Origin: Mycoplasma zalophi
GTDB lineage: Bacteria; Bacillota_I; Bacilli_A; Mycoplasmatales; Metamycoplasmataceae
Assembly: GCF_018914005.1 (NCBI RefSeq)
Contig: NZ_JAHMHI010000001.1
Span: 620,001 to 684,000, forward strand
DNA length: 64,000 nt
Direction of reading: 5' to 3'
The translations under genes were made by a program, and so were the position numbers. Below are positions 12,201 through 23,043 of this stretch, in pieces. Position 1 is the stretch's first letter; each line of letters begins with the position of its first letter. The notes under the pieces are model-generated. The model was not told where the DNA came from, made no database searches, and worked only from the letters and a program-made list of their open reading frames with translations.

Positions 12201-12229
12201 ATTATAACATAATTAAAAATTTTTTGCAA
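12201..12229 (-). promoter_or_regulatory. Near-consensus sigma-70 promoter of the small RNA
   Basis: On the minus strand, -35 TTGCAA (12224-12229), a 17-bp spacer, and -10 TATAAT (12201-12206). Transcription would begin near the G at 12194. It is the strongest promoter I see in the window besides those of the 5S genes, which fits an abundant stable RNA. Confidence 0.85.
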
Positions 12230-12241
12230 TTAAATTCTTAA

Positions 12242-13330
12242 TTAGTTTGTTTTTTCAACTACAATTCTTTGCCCCTTAACTATTAATCTATGTCCTGGTC
12301 ATTCAATTTTTTGTGATTGACCATTTTGTGGTTTATATGAAAGTGTAATTATTAAATCTTCTGAATCTTTATGTTTTAGTATTGAATCTAATTTAGTTAT
12401 TGTTATACTAGCATAATCTTCTTTTGCATTTACAATGGCTTTAATAGGTCAAAAACCTGTACCTGGTTTTGCAACCGATAAATAAAACTCATAATTTTTA
12501 TAGTTTTCGTTTGAATTAACACCTTTTATTGTAAATACTAAATTCTTTGCATTTGCATAAATGTAGTCCACTTTAAATTCGCCATTTTGAAAGCCATTAA
12601 CATTTTGATTTATTGACTCCCCTTTTTGTTGATTTAAATTTTGTGTTTTATTTTTTTCATCACTTATTTGTTTTTTATCTTTTTGAGTTGTATTTTCTTT
12701 AGTTTTTGGTTCTTGGGGTTGTTTTTGAACATTATCTGGATTTGAAGATTCTGTACTTTCTTTTTGTGTACTTGGAGATTCTTGAGTATTTTTATCATTT
12801 TCAATGTTCGGTTTGGGTAATTTATTTTCGGATTTATTTGATAAAGAATTTTCTGGCCCAGTTTGCTGTGTAGAATTTTCCTGTTTTTTAGGTTTGTCTA
12901 ATTGTTTATCACTTGCCATTTTATCGATATGCCCATTATTTTGATTATTTGAATTTGAATCTTGCTTAGGTTGTTGTGGTTGATTTAAATTATTATTTAA
13001 ATTTTGATTTTGATCTAGTTTTGGGGTTTGTTTTAAATTACTATTTGAATTTGGTGTTTTAGATTTGCCCATTTTAGTATTTTTTGTTTGATTTTGAGTA
13101 TTTTGTGGGCTTTTATTATTTTTATCTGTTGAGTTTATTGTATTGTTTGTTTTTGGTTGTTGTGGTATAATAATTTGTTTGTTATTTTTTTGTTTTAATT
13201 GATTTTTATTTGTCTTATCGCTTTTTTTTGATTCTTGTAAATTTGGATTATTTTGAGTACAAGAAATCGCTATAAACGGTATAGTCATTGACAAAGGCAA
13301 TAACAAAATAAAAAACTTATGTTTTTTCAT
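12242..13330 (-). CDS. Gln/Asn/Lys-rich surface lipoprotein
   Basis: 362 residues. The signal peptide MKKHKFFILLLPL ends in lipobox AISC (Cys about 24). Residues 25-245 are low-complexity, rich in Asn, Gln, Lys, Ser, Thr and Pro, with no aromatic residues to speak of, like the disordered stalks of variable mycoplasma lipoproteins. Residues 246-362 form a compact C-terminal domain (from NGFQNGEFKVDYIYANAKN) with alternating beta-like strands, ending RIVVEKTN. Two TGA codons in that domain encode Trp (GTGFWP and IEWPGH). The 3' end lies 13 nt from the -35 of the small RNA gene. The stalk could be a length-variable spacer. Ligand unknown. Confidence 0.8.
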
Positions 13331-13445
13331 ATAGTTCCTTTTTTATATTAGTAATTTATATTTTTAAAATAATTTTTAAACTTTAAAAACAAAAAATAAA
13401 TTGTAAAAATTAACGAATTTAAAGCATTTAAAAATTATTTACAAA

Positions 13446-13474
13446 ATTATACTAAAAAGTAATTAAATTTACAA
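13446..13474 (-). promoter_or_regulatory. Promoter of the Q/N-rich lipoprotein
   Basis: On the minus strand, -35 TTGTAA (13469-13474), 17-bp spacer, -10 TATAAT (13446-13451). This leaves a leader of about 110 nt before the start at 13330, which I see no structure in. A7-T8 runs (about 13473-13487) abut the -35. The remainder of the 260-bp gap is plain AT-rich sequence. Confidence 0.65.
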
Positions 13475-13555
13475 AAAAATTTTTTTTCAGTGTTTTTTGA
13501 GTATATTTCAGTAAATATATTTAAAAATAGTAAATTAATAATTATAAAAAATAAA

Positions 13556-13582
13556 TAAAAATGCCTTTGTTTGGCATTTTTT
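13556..13582. terminator. Terminator after asnA
   Basis: AAAATGCC pairs with GGCATTTT around a 7-nt loop, 9 nt beyond the asnA stop codon. It is AT-flanked on both sides and could work in either direction. Confidence 0.75.
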
Positions 13583-13590
13583 ATAATTAT

Positions 13591-14571
13591 TTATAGTAAA
13601 TTAATTCCCTTAGTTTGTAGGTTTTGTCTGTATTCATCGGATCAAATACTTACCTGAACCTCTCCGATATGTTGCTTTTCTAATAAAAACATCGCAATTC
13701 TACTTTGCCCTATTCCACCACCAACTGTGTAAGGGAGTTTTGAATTAATAATATTTTTATGATATTCACTGATACTTTCAATTTCTTGTTTGCTTGTTTT
13801 ATATTGATTTAGCATCGCTATATCATCTACTCTTATTCCCATACTTGAAATTTCTAAAGCACAATCATTAGGTGCATGATAAACAATTAAATCTCCATTA
13901 AGTGTTCAATCATCATAATCTTTTGCACGTAATGAATGAGGTTTTTTATCAGCTAAAGGATAACCTATTTCTGTTATAAATACTGCTTTATGTTTTTTTA
14001 CTATTTCATATTCACGATCTTCAGGTGATAAATGAGGATATAAATTTTGTAATTCAGATGAAGAAATAATAAATAAGTTTTTAGGAAGTTTTTTAGATAA
14101 TTGAGAGTATTCAGATCTAATTTTTTTCTCAGTTGTTTTTAGACATTCAAAAATATCTTTTGCTATTTTTTGCAATGTTATTTTATTTCTTTCTTCTCTT
14201 GCAATAATCAATTCTCAATCTCATTGGTCTACATATATACTATGCAAGAAATCTAATTTTTCTTCTCTTCTTATTGCATTCATATCACAATATAAACCTG
14301 TGTGCATTTTAAAGTTGTAATTTGCTAATGCTTGTCTTTTTCATTTTGCAAGTGAATGAACTATTTCTAGTGTATGATTTAAATCTTTTGCTTCAAATAT
14401 AACTGGTTTTTCACCATTTAAACCATCATTTAATCCACTTATTGATGTTAAAAATAATGGAGCTGATACTCTTACTAAATCTAATTTCTTGGAAATAGAA
14501 GTTGAAAAAACGCTTTTTAATTTTGCAATTGCATATTGAGTTTCGTTAATGTTTAATAAAGGTTTATACAT
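13591..14571 (-). CDS. asnA: Aspartate-ammonia ligase (asparagine synthetase A)
   Basis: 326 residues, matching the roughly 330 of AsnA. It makes asparagine from aspartate, ammonia and ATP in the cytoplasm. The fold is a class II aminoacyl-tRNA synthetase-like one. Visible family features are the N-terminal '[29 protein letters not shown]' type start with '[12 protein letters not shown]', the central '[12 protein letters not shown]', and the C-terminal '[17 protein letters not shown]' glycine-rich motif 3. TGA codons encode the conserved Trp residues. It has its own terminator, and a strong ribosome binding site (AAAAGGAGAAAA) precedes the ATG. Present in only some mycoplasmas, it would spare uptake of asparagine. 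Confidence 0.95.
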
Positions 14572-14680
14572 TTTTCTCCTTTTCTTTTAAATTCTACTAA
14601 ATTAAATATTTAAAAATAAAAAAATTATTAATTATTTATTTCATAGTGATAAAATAAATCATTATTAGAAAGAAGGAAAA

Positions 14681-16510
14681 ATGTCTGCGGTAATTTCAGA
14701 AAATAAAAAACAACAGCGTGCAATTCAATTGTTTGAAAAAACACCGATAAAAAAAGCTATTTTTATTGTTACAATACCTGGTATTTTAACGATGCTAACA
14801 ATGGGTCTTTATGCGTTTTTCAATCAAGTATTTATTTTAAATTTTGTGCCTAGAACAATCGGATTATTAAATGGTGACCTAGTTTCAAATAGTGATAAAT
14901 TGTATTTTTATTTAGACAGTGCTTTACCACAATTAAATCGTGAACAATTTGATTCTATGTTTAATTTTTATACATCCACACTTCCTAATGGCGAATATAT
15001 TTCAACCATTTCCAGTGACGTTATGGCTTCAATTTCAATGAATGCTGCTTCACCTTTTTTTATTAGTGCAAATGCTGTTATATTTTTAGTTCCAATGGGT
15101 TCAAGCGTTTATTACACAAAATGTATTACAAAAAAAGTAGAAAGAACTGGAAAAGATCTTTGAGCAACTACTTTTTGAAGTTCATGTGTCGTTGCGTTAT
15201 TTACAACCTTATTAATGTTTATTTTTATTTGAAGTAATTTAACTGGTCAAATTGTAAGTCACTCAAAATTTAATTCAGCAAGTTTAACTTTATTAAACGA
15301 TGAATTTAAAAATGCTTCATTTGCAACAGAATCTAATTTATTACCCTCACATATTTTCCAAGGATATTATGATGCAAGCCGCAAAATGGCAACTTCATGA
15401 GTAAATACTTATTTATATATTTATGGTTCAGGAAGTATTTTACAAGCTTTATATTTATTATTTAGTTATTTATTAAGAGCAGAAGGAAAAAATAGTCATG
15501 TTATGATTTGAGCAATTGTTGCAAATATCATCGGACTTGCTTTTGATGCTGTATTTATTATTGTTTTAAAAATGGGTATTTTAGGTGGTGCTTTAGCAAC
15601 ATTAATTGGTTGAGTATTTAACCTTGGTGCATATTCAATTTATGTATTAATTGGTAATAAACAAAATACAACGTGATTAAGTTATAAACATTTATTACAC
15701 TTTAAATTTAGATGAAGATTATTAATGCCTATTTCCTTACTGGGATTAAGTGCTTTTGTAAGAACTCTTGGGGTGGGATTAATTAATTTAATGATAACTT
15801 TACTTTTAAATAATCTTCCTTTTAGCGATGGATTTACTAATGTTTATAACTGAGCAAAAGCAGCTCCAAGTATAACCTTATTTGCTTTAGCTTTATTTGG
15901 TATAAGTGATGGTGCTGCTTCCTTACTAAGTTACAACTATACACAAAGAAATACTCAAAGAATAAGACAAATATACTGAGGATCTTTATTAATTGCTGCA
16001 ATTTATGCTTTATTAGTTTATATATTAGTTGCTTCTTTTGCTAAGTATTTTGCAATTTCTTTATTTGTTCCTGAAAACAGATTAAAAGACGTTATGCTAT
16101 ATATGCGAATTAATATGCTAAGAATGATTTTTTATAGTTTAGCTATTGGGGGAATATTATTATTTAGAGCAACTAATGATATTAAAATGTCAATATTAGT
16201 TGTTTCTCTTGAAACATTTATAACATTTTGATTTGTGATGGGAATTGCAGTAGGAGTTGGATTTGCATTATTTAATAACGGTTATCCAAATAGTCAATCT
16301 AGTTTAGTTGTTAGCGTGGGATTTGCATTGAATGGACTTGTAACAGGAATTATAAGTTTTATATTAAGTTTAAAATGACTATACAAAACACTGCCAAATA
16401 TTGATAAAAAAACAAAATTAACTTGAAGTTTAAAAATTGAAAATAATTTTTTTGAACATGCTTATAAATTAGAAGAAGAATATAAAAAATCTCTAATTAC
16501 AAATAATTAA
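14681..16510 (+). CDS. MATE family efflux transporter
   Basis: 609 residues with about twelve membrane segments arranged as two halves. 'PGILTMLTMGLYAFFNQVF' at the N-terminus is the typical MATE helix 1, and 'ANIIGLAFDAVFI' and 'GGALATLIGWV' match the MATE 'N..lD..fi...G..GaA.AT' motif. Known members export drugs or metabolites in exchange for Na+ or H+. It is longer than the usual 450 residues, mainly through a soluble insert of about 60 residues in the first half (SNSDKLYFYLDSALPQLNRE and on) and a C-terminal tail, as seen in mycoplasma members. Ribosome binding site GAAGGA. Monocistronic, with a terminator directly after it. Substrate unknown. Confidence 0.9.
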
Positions 16511-16511
16511 A

Positions 16512-16541
16512 TAAAAGGCATCTTAATAGATGCTTTTATTT
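16512..16541 (+). terminator. Terminator of the MATE gene
   Basis: GCATC pairs with GATGC around TTAATA, flanked by AAAA and TTTTATTTT, immediately after the stop codon. Confidence 0.75.
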
Positions 16542-16570
16542 TAAAAAAATAAACAACTTTGTTATTTTAT

Positions 16571-16598
16571 TTGCTTTATATATTAATTAATTTATAAT
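16571..16598 (+). promoter_or_regulatory. Promoter giving a leaderless fmt mRNA
   Basis: -35 TTGCTT (16571-16576), 16-bp spacer, -10 TATAAT (16593-16598). The fmt ATG begins 8 bp beyond the -10, about where transcription should start, and there is no Shine-Dalgarno sequence. Confidence 0.65.
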
Positions 16599-16606
16599 TT
16601 GATAAT

Positions 16607-17446
16607 ATGAAATTACTATTAGCAGGAACAATAAAATTTAGTGCAAAAATTTTCGAACATTTAATTAAAAATTATGAAATCGTCGGAATTATTTCACAAC
16701 CAAATAGAAAACTAAATAGAAAAAAAGAACTACTAGACACCGAAGTAGCTGAACTTGCAAAAAAATATAACATTAAATTGTTTCAACCAGAAAAAATATC
16801 AGAAATTTATGATGAATTATCAGATTTAGACTTTGATTTTTTAATCACAGCAGCTTTTGGACAATTTATTCCAACCAAGGTTTTAAATTTAGCTAAAATA
16901 GCTTCTATTAATATTCACGGTTCATTACTTGAAAAATATAGAGGAGCAGCACCGATTCAGCATGCATTTTTAAACAATGAAAAAGAAATGGGAATTACTT
17001 TAATTTATATGACTAAAGAAATGGATGCAGGAGATATGATCGCAAAAGCTAAATTTGAAGTCCAAGAAGAAGATACAGCACTAGAAGCATATGAAAAAAT
17101 GGCAGATTTAGCAATTGAAAATATTGATTCATGATTAGAAGGGTTATATACAAAAACAATTTTAGCTACTAAGCAGGATATTTCAAAAGTAACATATGCA
17201 CCAAAAATTTCAAATGAAGAAGGTGAAATTACTCAAGATATGACCAAAAAACAGGCTCTTGCAAAAATTAAAGCATTAAACAATCAACCTGGAGCATTTT
17301 TATTTTTAAATCAAAAAAGAATAAAAGTGTTTAGAGCAACAGAAAAGAAAATCCAAAGCCCCTTAAAAGTTATGTTTAGTGATGGTTATTTATATTTTTA
17401 TGAATATCAATATGAAGGTAAAAAAATTGTAAAACATGAATTATAA
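16607..17446 (+). CDS. fmt: Methionyl-tRNA formyltransferase
   Basis: 279 residues; family members are usually about 310. It transfers a formyl group from 10-formyltetrahydrofolate to initiator Met-tRNA. The Rossmann-like N-terminal domain carries the catalytic triad residues Asn102 and His104 ('SINIHGSLL') and Asp140 ('KEMDAGDM'). 'YRGAAPIQHA' is the family's signature loop. The short C-terminal OB-like domain (from about 205) binds the tRNA. The start is supported by a -10 box 8 nt upstream and a correctly placed N-terminal strand. Its end overlaps ung by 11 nt, so fmt, ung and the two aminopeptidase genes probably form one transcript. Confidence 0.95.
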
Positions 17447-18101
17447 TTTACAAAAATTTTTAGAAGAAGAGTCACAAAAAGAATACTTTATAGATTTAGA
17501 AAAAAAATTACAAAATGAAACTCGACCAATTGTACCTGAAATAAAAAATTGATATAAAGCTTTTGAACTAGATTGAAGTAATGTAAAAGTTATTATTTTA
17601 GGGCAAGACCCATATTACACAAAAGGTACTGCGGACGGTTTAGCATTTAGTACAAATGATGCAAAAACTCCTTCATCTTTAAAAAACATTTTTAAAGAAA
17701 TAAAAACAAATTACCCTGATGCTACTTTTGAAACTAACAGTTTAGAATATTGAAAACAACAGGGAGTTTTGTTATCAAATACAAAGCTAACAACTATTTT
17801 AGATAAAGCACTTGCACATGAAAAAATAGGTTGAGAAATTTTTGTAACTAACGCAATTAAAAAAATTTTAGAATTAAATGAAAATGTTATTTTTTTAAGT
17901 TTTGGTCAAAAAGCACAAAAATTTATTGAAAATTTGCATCTAGATCAACATTATATACTGCAAACATCACATCCCTCAGGATTGAGTTGTTATCGTGGGT
18001 TTTTAGGTTCAAATATTTTTTTAAAGGCTAATTTAATTTTAAAATCTATAAATAAAAAAACAATAGATTGAAGTACTAAAAAAGTAAATTCAATTAATTA
18101 A
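17436..18101 (+). CDS. ung: Uracil-DNA glycosylase, family 1
   Basis: 221 residues, normal for UDG. It removes uracil from DNA to start base-excision repair. The water-activating motif is [10 protein letters not shown] with Asp58, and the DNA-intercalation motif is [11 protein letters not shown] with His179. Common bacterial forms read GQDPYH and HPSPLS, so Gly replaces the second Pro here. The uracil-specificity region is 'LLSNTKLTT' where most have 'LLNTVLTV'. TGA codons encode Trp. The gene is missed if TGA is read as stop, because Trp39 lies early in the protein. It overlaps fmt by 11 nt and is followed 8 nt later by the first aminopeptidase gene. Confidence 0.95.
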
Positions 18102-18109
18102 GGAGATAT

Positions 18110-19483
18110 ATGAATAAACAATACATTCAAAAAAGAAATGAATTTGTGCTTTTAAAAGCTGTTTTTAAAGACACTGATGCACCTGAATTTGTTTCTAAAA
18201 ATAAATTAGCACTTACATTAGATAACAAAAACAATATTTTATATTTTTATGTAAACAAAATAAATAATTACACAGAACTTACAACAAAAGTTGATTTTAT
18301 TATTGAAAATCAAGATCAAGATCTTTTAGTAGATGTAAAAAGTTTTGTTAATGAATATGTTAGTTATGAAGATGTTTTACGTTCATTTTATTTAAGAAAT
18401 AGTTTTTTTAATGATGAAATTTATAATCAGAAAACTGAAAAAGAAAATTCTAAATATCAATTAGATTTTTTAATTGAAACAGATCAATATAAAGATTATG
18501 AAAATAAGTTAAATTTGCTTGTTGAAAATGTAAGACAAACAAGAGATTTACAAATTACTCCACCTAATGTTTGTACAAGTGAATGATTAGCTGATTTTAT
18601 TGAAAATGATTTTAAAAACCTTGAAAATATCAGCGTAAAAGTACTAAAAAGACAAGAAATTGAAGATTTAGGTATGGGTCTTATGTTATCTGTTAATGCA
18701 GGTAGTTTATATGAACCTAGAGTTGTAGTTTTAGAATATAGACCACTAAAAGATTCAGACGAAAAAATTGCTATTGTTGGTAAAGGTATTACTTATGACT
18801 CGGGTGGTTATAACATAAAAACTAATGGTTATATGAATTACATGAAAATGGATATGTCTGGTTCTGTAATTGCTGCATATGCATTAAAAAATATTGCTCA
18901 AAACAAAATAAAAACAAACGTTAGTGTTGTAATGATGATTACTGATAATAAATTAAATAATGACGCTTCAGTTGCTGATAATGTTTATGTATCTATGTCT
19001 AAAAAAACTGTAGAAATTGTTGATACAGATGCTGAAGGAAGATTGGTTTTAGCTGACGGTATAACATATGCAAAAGATGTTTTAAAAGCAAACACAATTA
19101 TTGATGTTGCTACTTTAACAGGGACTATTTTGACTGCTTTAGGTGATAAATACTCAGGAATTTATACAAATAGTGATCAAGAGTGAAAAATATTCTCATC
19201 TGCTGCTAAATTAGCACAAGAAAAAGTGTGAAGAATGCCACTTCATGAAGAATTTAATAAACCTAATAAAGAATCTCTTGTTGCTGATCTTTTAAATTGT
19301 TCAACAAACGCAGCACTTAGTGATTGTAATATTGCAGCTTCATTTTTATATAACTTTGCAACAGAAGATATTAATTTTATTCACTGTGATGTAGCTGGAA
19401 CTACTGAAGATGAAAAACACAGACCACTTGCTGCTTTAGTTGCAACGCTTACTGAATATGCTTATGCAAAGGAGAAAAAATAA
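18110..19483 (+). CDS. M17 leucyl aminopeptidase, copy 1
   Basis: 457 residues. Cytosolic two-metal exopeptidase of the PepA/LAP family, recycling amino acids from imported peptides. The C-terminal catalytic domain has 'VGKGITYDSGGY' (Lys and Asp ligands), 'MKMDMSGSVIAA' (Asp ligand) and 'VDTDAEGRLVLADGITYA' (Asp, Glu and Arg). The family consensus is NTDAEGRL; here the first position is Asp. The N-terminal domain (1-150) is divergent. Ribosome binding site AAGGAG. The end overlaps the next paralogue as TAATG. With copy 2 it forms a tandem duplication, and the two may form mixed hexamers or have diverged in specificity. Confidence 0.92.
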
Positions 19484-20808
19484 TGCAAAAATTTATATTA
19501 AGAGCAAAATTTACTGAAAATAGCGAAAGCAAATGAAAAATTCTTGAAAATGTATACACAAATGAAGCAGAAGTGATAGTTGGACCAAAAGAAAAATTAA
19601 CATTTGATGATTTACAAAAATTTGCATTAAATTTACCTAAAAATGCAAATAGAGTTTATAAAATTGATTTAGATACTTTTGTTAGTGAAAATTTAGATAT
19701 AAAAGAAGTTATAAAATGTTTTAGTTACGGGTTAACTTATGGTCAATTTAAAACATTTTCATTAAAAACACAAGAACAAGAAAATTTAATATTCGAACAC
19801 GAAATATATTCAAAAAACCTTGAAGACTTTCAAGAAATTGCAAAAAAATCACAAATTATTGCTCAAGCAGTTAATAATGCCAGATACTATCAAGCATTAA
19901 GTCCAAATATTGCAAATAGTGAAACGCTTGCAAGACTTATCCCAGAACACTTTAAAGATATAGAAAATGTTAGAGCTACTATTTTAGATCAAAAAGATAT
20001 GCATCAATTAGGTATGAATTTGATGTTAAGTGTTAATAAAGGTTCATTATTTTTACCAAGAGTTGTAGTAATTGAATATACTCCAAACCCTAATGATAAA
20101 AATAAAACTGTTTTAGTAGGTAAAGGTATTACTTATGATTCAGGTGGATATTCTTTAAAATCACCTAGATCATTAGTTGGCATGAAATATGACATGACTG
20201 GTTCAGTAGTTGCTGCTTTTAGTTTAGAGGCAATTGCAAGACTAAAAGCAAATCAAAATTTTGCAGCTGTTTTAATGCTAACTGACAACCGCGTAAATGG
20301 TGATGCATCATTACCTGATAATGTTTATAAATCAATGAATGGGAAAACAGTTGAAATCAACAACACAGATGCTGAGGGAAGATTAGTTTTAGCTGATGGT
20401 ATTACATATGCAATTAGAAATTTAAAAGCAACTAGACTAATTGATATTGCTACATTAACTGGTGCAATTTTTAAAGCATTAGGCGATACATATGTTGGTG
20501 CATTTTCAACTTCTGATGAGTTTTTTGAAGAGTTTGAAGAAGCTTCAAAAAAAGCACATGAAAAAATATGAAGAATGCCGATGGATGAAGAATATGCTGA
20601 AAATATTAAATCATCACAAGTTGCAGATTTAAAAAATGCTGATTTAAGTGGACTTGGTGGTTCTATTTCTGCCGCTATGTTTTTAAATGAATTTAGAGAA
20701 GATATTGACTTAATACATTTAGATATTGCAGGTGTGGCTAAGAAAAATAATTTTTCAACCATTACTATGGTACAAACTATCACGGAGCTTGCTTTAAATG
20801 AAAAATAA
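19483..20808 (+). CDS. M17 leucyl aminopeptidase, copy 2
   Basis: 441 residues. The start is the ATG at 19483 that overlaps the stop of copy 1 (TAATG), with AAGGAG upstream. Early TGA (Trp) codons would otherwise suggest a later start. Catalytic motifs are complete: 'VGKGITYDSGGY', 'MKYDMTGSVVAA' and the consensus 'NNTDAEGRLVLADGITYA'. The two copies are clearly paralogous through the catalytic domain but differ strongly in the N-terminal 150 residues and at many surface positions, so the duplication is old. The downstream membrane protein gene overlaps by 11 nt. Confidence 0.92.
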
Positions 20809-21670
20809 TAATCCAGATACGCCAGTGTCGCAAAAAATTCATAATTGATTTAAAAATAATTTTAAATTAACTGCATATGATGTCGCTATTTTCGGACTAT
20901 TAATAGCGCTTTATATGATTTTTCATTCGATTCAAAAATTTGTTTTAACAGGACCTAGAAACATTTCGATAACATATGCTTTATTTGTTGTCTATGGAAT
21001 TATTTTAGGGCCAGTAAAAAGTGCTATTTTAAGTATTTTGTGTGATACAACCTCACAACTAATTTATGGAATTCAGTTTTGAATGCCTGAATATGCAATT
21101 GTTCCTGTGTTAATTTCAATAACAAGTGCATTAATTTTTAAATTAAGAAAACTAGATTCAAAATGATTGTGAATTGTTGGAATTATTATGTTAATTATGA
21201 TAACAATTACTTTTATTAGTGTAATTTCTATCTATGGTAATTCTATTAAACAAAGAGAAACATCATTAAAAGGTAAAAATATTCCATTTAATATAGTTTT
21301 AGGAATTTCAATCACTTCATTAACTTCAATTTGAATTGTTGTAATTGTAATTTGTTTACTTCATAGTCTACACTCATCACAAAAAATTAAAAAAATTACT
21401 CAAAATTTATTTGTTATTTTGTTAAATATAACTATAACTATTGTTTTATATCGTTGATTCTGAGGGCCATTTGCTTACATAAATTATCACAACAGATTTA
21501 GAAGTGGTACATGAAAATATGAAGACTATTACCTTATTTTTATGATTCCAATTATTTTTAAATCATTAATTGAAATACCTATTTATACATTCTTTATTTT
21601 CAATTTACAACCAGCTATAAAATTTTTAGAAAAAAAATATAAACATGAAAACATTCAAAGGCAGTTTTAA
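20798..21670 (+). CDS. ECF transporter S component, FolT-like
   Basis: 290 residues with six predicted membrane segments. The N-terminal part has 'YDVAIFGLLIALYMIFHSI', then 'GPRNISITYALFVVYGIILGP' and 'ILCDTTSQLI'. This matches the S-component pattern of a helix 1 with small residues, an 'I..y....l.GillGP' segment and an Asp-containing helix. The closest pattern I know is the folate-type (FolT) family. Such proteins bind a vitamin and pair with a shared EcfA/EcfA'/EcfT module, none of which is in the window. The gene overlaps the aminopeptidase by 11 nt. It may be in the fmt transcript, which would suit a folate carrier because Fmt uses a folate cofactor, but that link is inference. Confidence 0.72.
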
Positions 21671-21690
21671 TCAGCACTAGCTGATTTTTT
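21669..21690 (+). terminator. Terminator of the fmt-ung-aminopeptidase-ECF operon
   Basis: ATCAGC pairs with GCTGAT around ACTA, followed by TTTTTT, overlapping the stop codon of the S-component gene. Confidence 0.85.
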
Positions 21691-21738
21691 ATGTCTAAAA
21701 TCAGTATAAATTCAACATTATTTGAACTTTTTGAGTCG

Positions 21739-21754
21739 TTTTTTTTTTTTTTTT
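21739..21754 (+). repeat. 16-nt poly-T tract in a lipoprotein promoter region
   Basis: Sixteen consecutive T. Downstream is a -10-like TAGTAAAAT (TAAAAT at 21764-21769); upstream is a -35-like TTGAGT (21731-21736). The -35 to -10 distance is 27 bp, far from optimal, and depends directly on tract length. The lipoprotein ATG is at 21801. Such a tract is prone to slippage and could phase-vary expression, as the poly-A tract does in Mycoplasma hyorhinis vlp promoters. Confidence 0.6.
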
Positions 21755-21800
21755 GTTTCATAGTAAAATAAGCAATATAAAAATTTATTTCGGAGAAAAA

Positions 21801-22892
21801 ATGAGAATAAAATATAAAAAAATATTATTATTAACTATGCTTGCTACTAGTGCAATTGCAGCTATTTCTTTAGTTAGTTGTCAAAAAAATTACACAAATA
21901 TAAACAACAAAAATACCGATGTTGAAAAACCAATTCAATATAAAATAAAGGAAATAACACTTTCAAATTCAAATAACGAAAACAAAGAATCATCTTTTAC
22001 TGAATTTATTAATGAAATTAATTCAGTTAATTCTTTACCAAAAGAATACAATGAAATTTTTATAAAAATGCCATTGTTTAACGCGCAAAAAAAATTCACA
22101 CGTGAAGATTTTGTAACCAATGTTCTTCCATTAATAAATAAAACAAATATAGATTTTAATTTAAATGAAGAAAGATTAGAATTTACCATTGATTCTGATA
22201 TGACTTTAAAAGAAATGGAAGATTTTTTAGAAGAAGAATTTAACAATTATTATGTTAGCGACAAATTTTTTACACAAGATTTAAAACAAGCAATAGAAAA
22301 AGCAGATTATACCAAACTTAAAACAGGTAAAATAACAGAACAAAAAGCACAAGAAAACAATAAATTAACTGAATATCAAAACGTTGTAACTTTAATAAAA
22401 CAATGACTTTTTGATCAATCAATGATAACAATATCAGATGATATAAAAATTGTTGAAATTAATTACAATCAAAAACCAGCATGATCTTTAAATTTAAAAT
22501 TTGCTTTAAATAACCAAACATCTAAAACAATAAAATTAGACTTCAAAAAAATACCTAAAAATTCAAATTGAGATGAAAAAACAATTAAAGAACAAAATTT
22601 AAATCGTGGTTTGGCAAACAAATTAAAAAACAAATGAAATGAAGCAGTCGCTAATTCAGAATTTGCAAATAAATTTGAAAATATTCTTCAAACTTTAAAA
22701 CTAGCTATCTTAGTAGATGATCAACATAAAATTGCTTCTAGAGCATCAGTTATAACTTGAAATATATTAAGTGCTAATATTAGTAAAAAAGTTAAAGCGC
22801 CTAGATTTATTTTAAAAAGTTTAGGAACAAAATTTGTTATTCCTAAACTTACAAAATTAATTACTTCACTAGAAGAAAAATTAAAAAAATAA
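21801..22892 (+). CDS. Lipoprotein downstream of a homopolymeric tract
   Basis: 363 residues. I use the ATG at 21801, which follows GGAG, rather than the longer in-frame ATG at 21753, because only the former gives a signal peptide start (MRIKYKKILLL). The lipobox is SLVSC with Cys at about 24. The mature part is Lys/Asn/Glu-rich and helical, with several TGA Trp codons in its second half and no recognised motif. Its promoter region carries the 16-T tract, so expression may switch on and off. Surface-exposed and of unknown function; an antigenic role is a guess from the promoter arrangement. Confidence 0.82.
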
Positions 22893-22911
22893 TTTTCAAA
22901 ATTTAAATATT

Positions 22912-22964
22912 AAAAAACAAGTTAGAATTCACAAACAAAAGTTTTAAATTTTAACTTGTTTTTT
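22912..22964 (+). terminator. Terminator of the lipoprotein gene
   Basis: AAAAAACAAGTTA pairs with TAACTTGTTTTTT across a 27-nt loop, just after the stop codon. Confidence 0.75.
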
Positions 22965-22980
22965 GTTATTTTTTTAACAT

Positions 22981-23013
22981 AAAAAAATCAAACATTATAG
23001 TGTTTGATTTTTA
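22981..23013. terminator. Terminator of plsY, bidirectional form
   Basis: AAAAATCAAACA pairs with TGTTTGATTTTT around 6 nt, between the convergent lipoprotein and plsY genes. Confidence 0.8.
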
Positions 23014-23043
23014 AATTTGAGTATTTTTTCAGTATTAATACAA

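Noticed and set aside
13473-13487. A7-T8 run as a phase-variation switch for the Q/N-rich lipoprotein
   Set aside because: It lies beyond the -35 of a well-spaced promoter and the runs are short, so length changes should matter little.
20325-20783. Reverse-strand open frame over aminopeptidase copy 2
   Set aside because: It is antisense to conserved catalytic motifs and has a low-complexity translation, so it is a shadow of the real gene.
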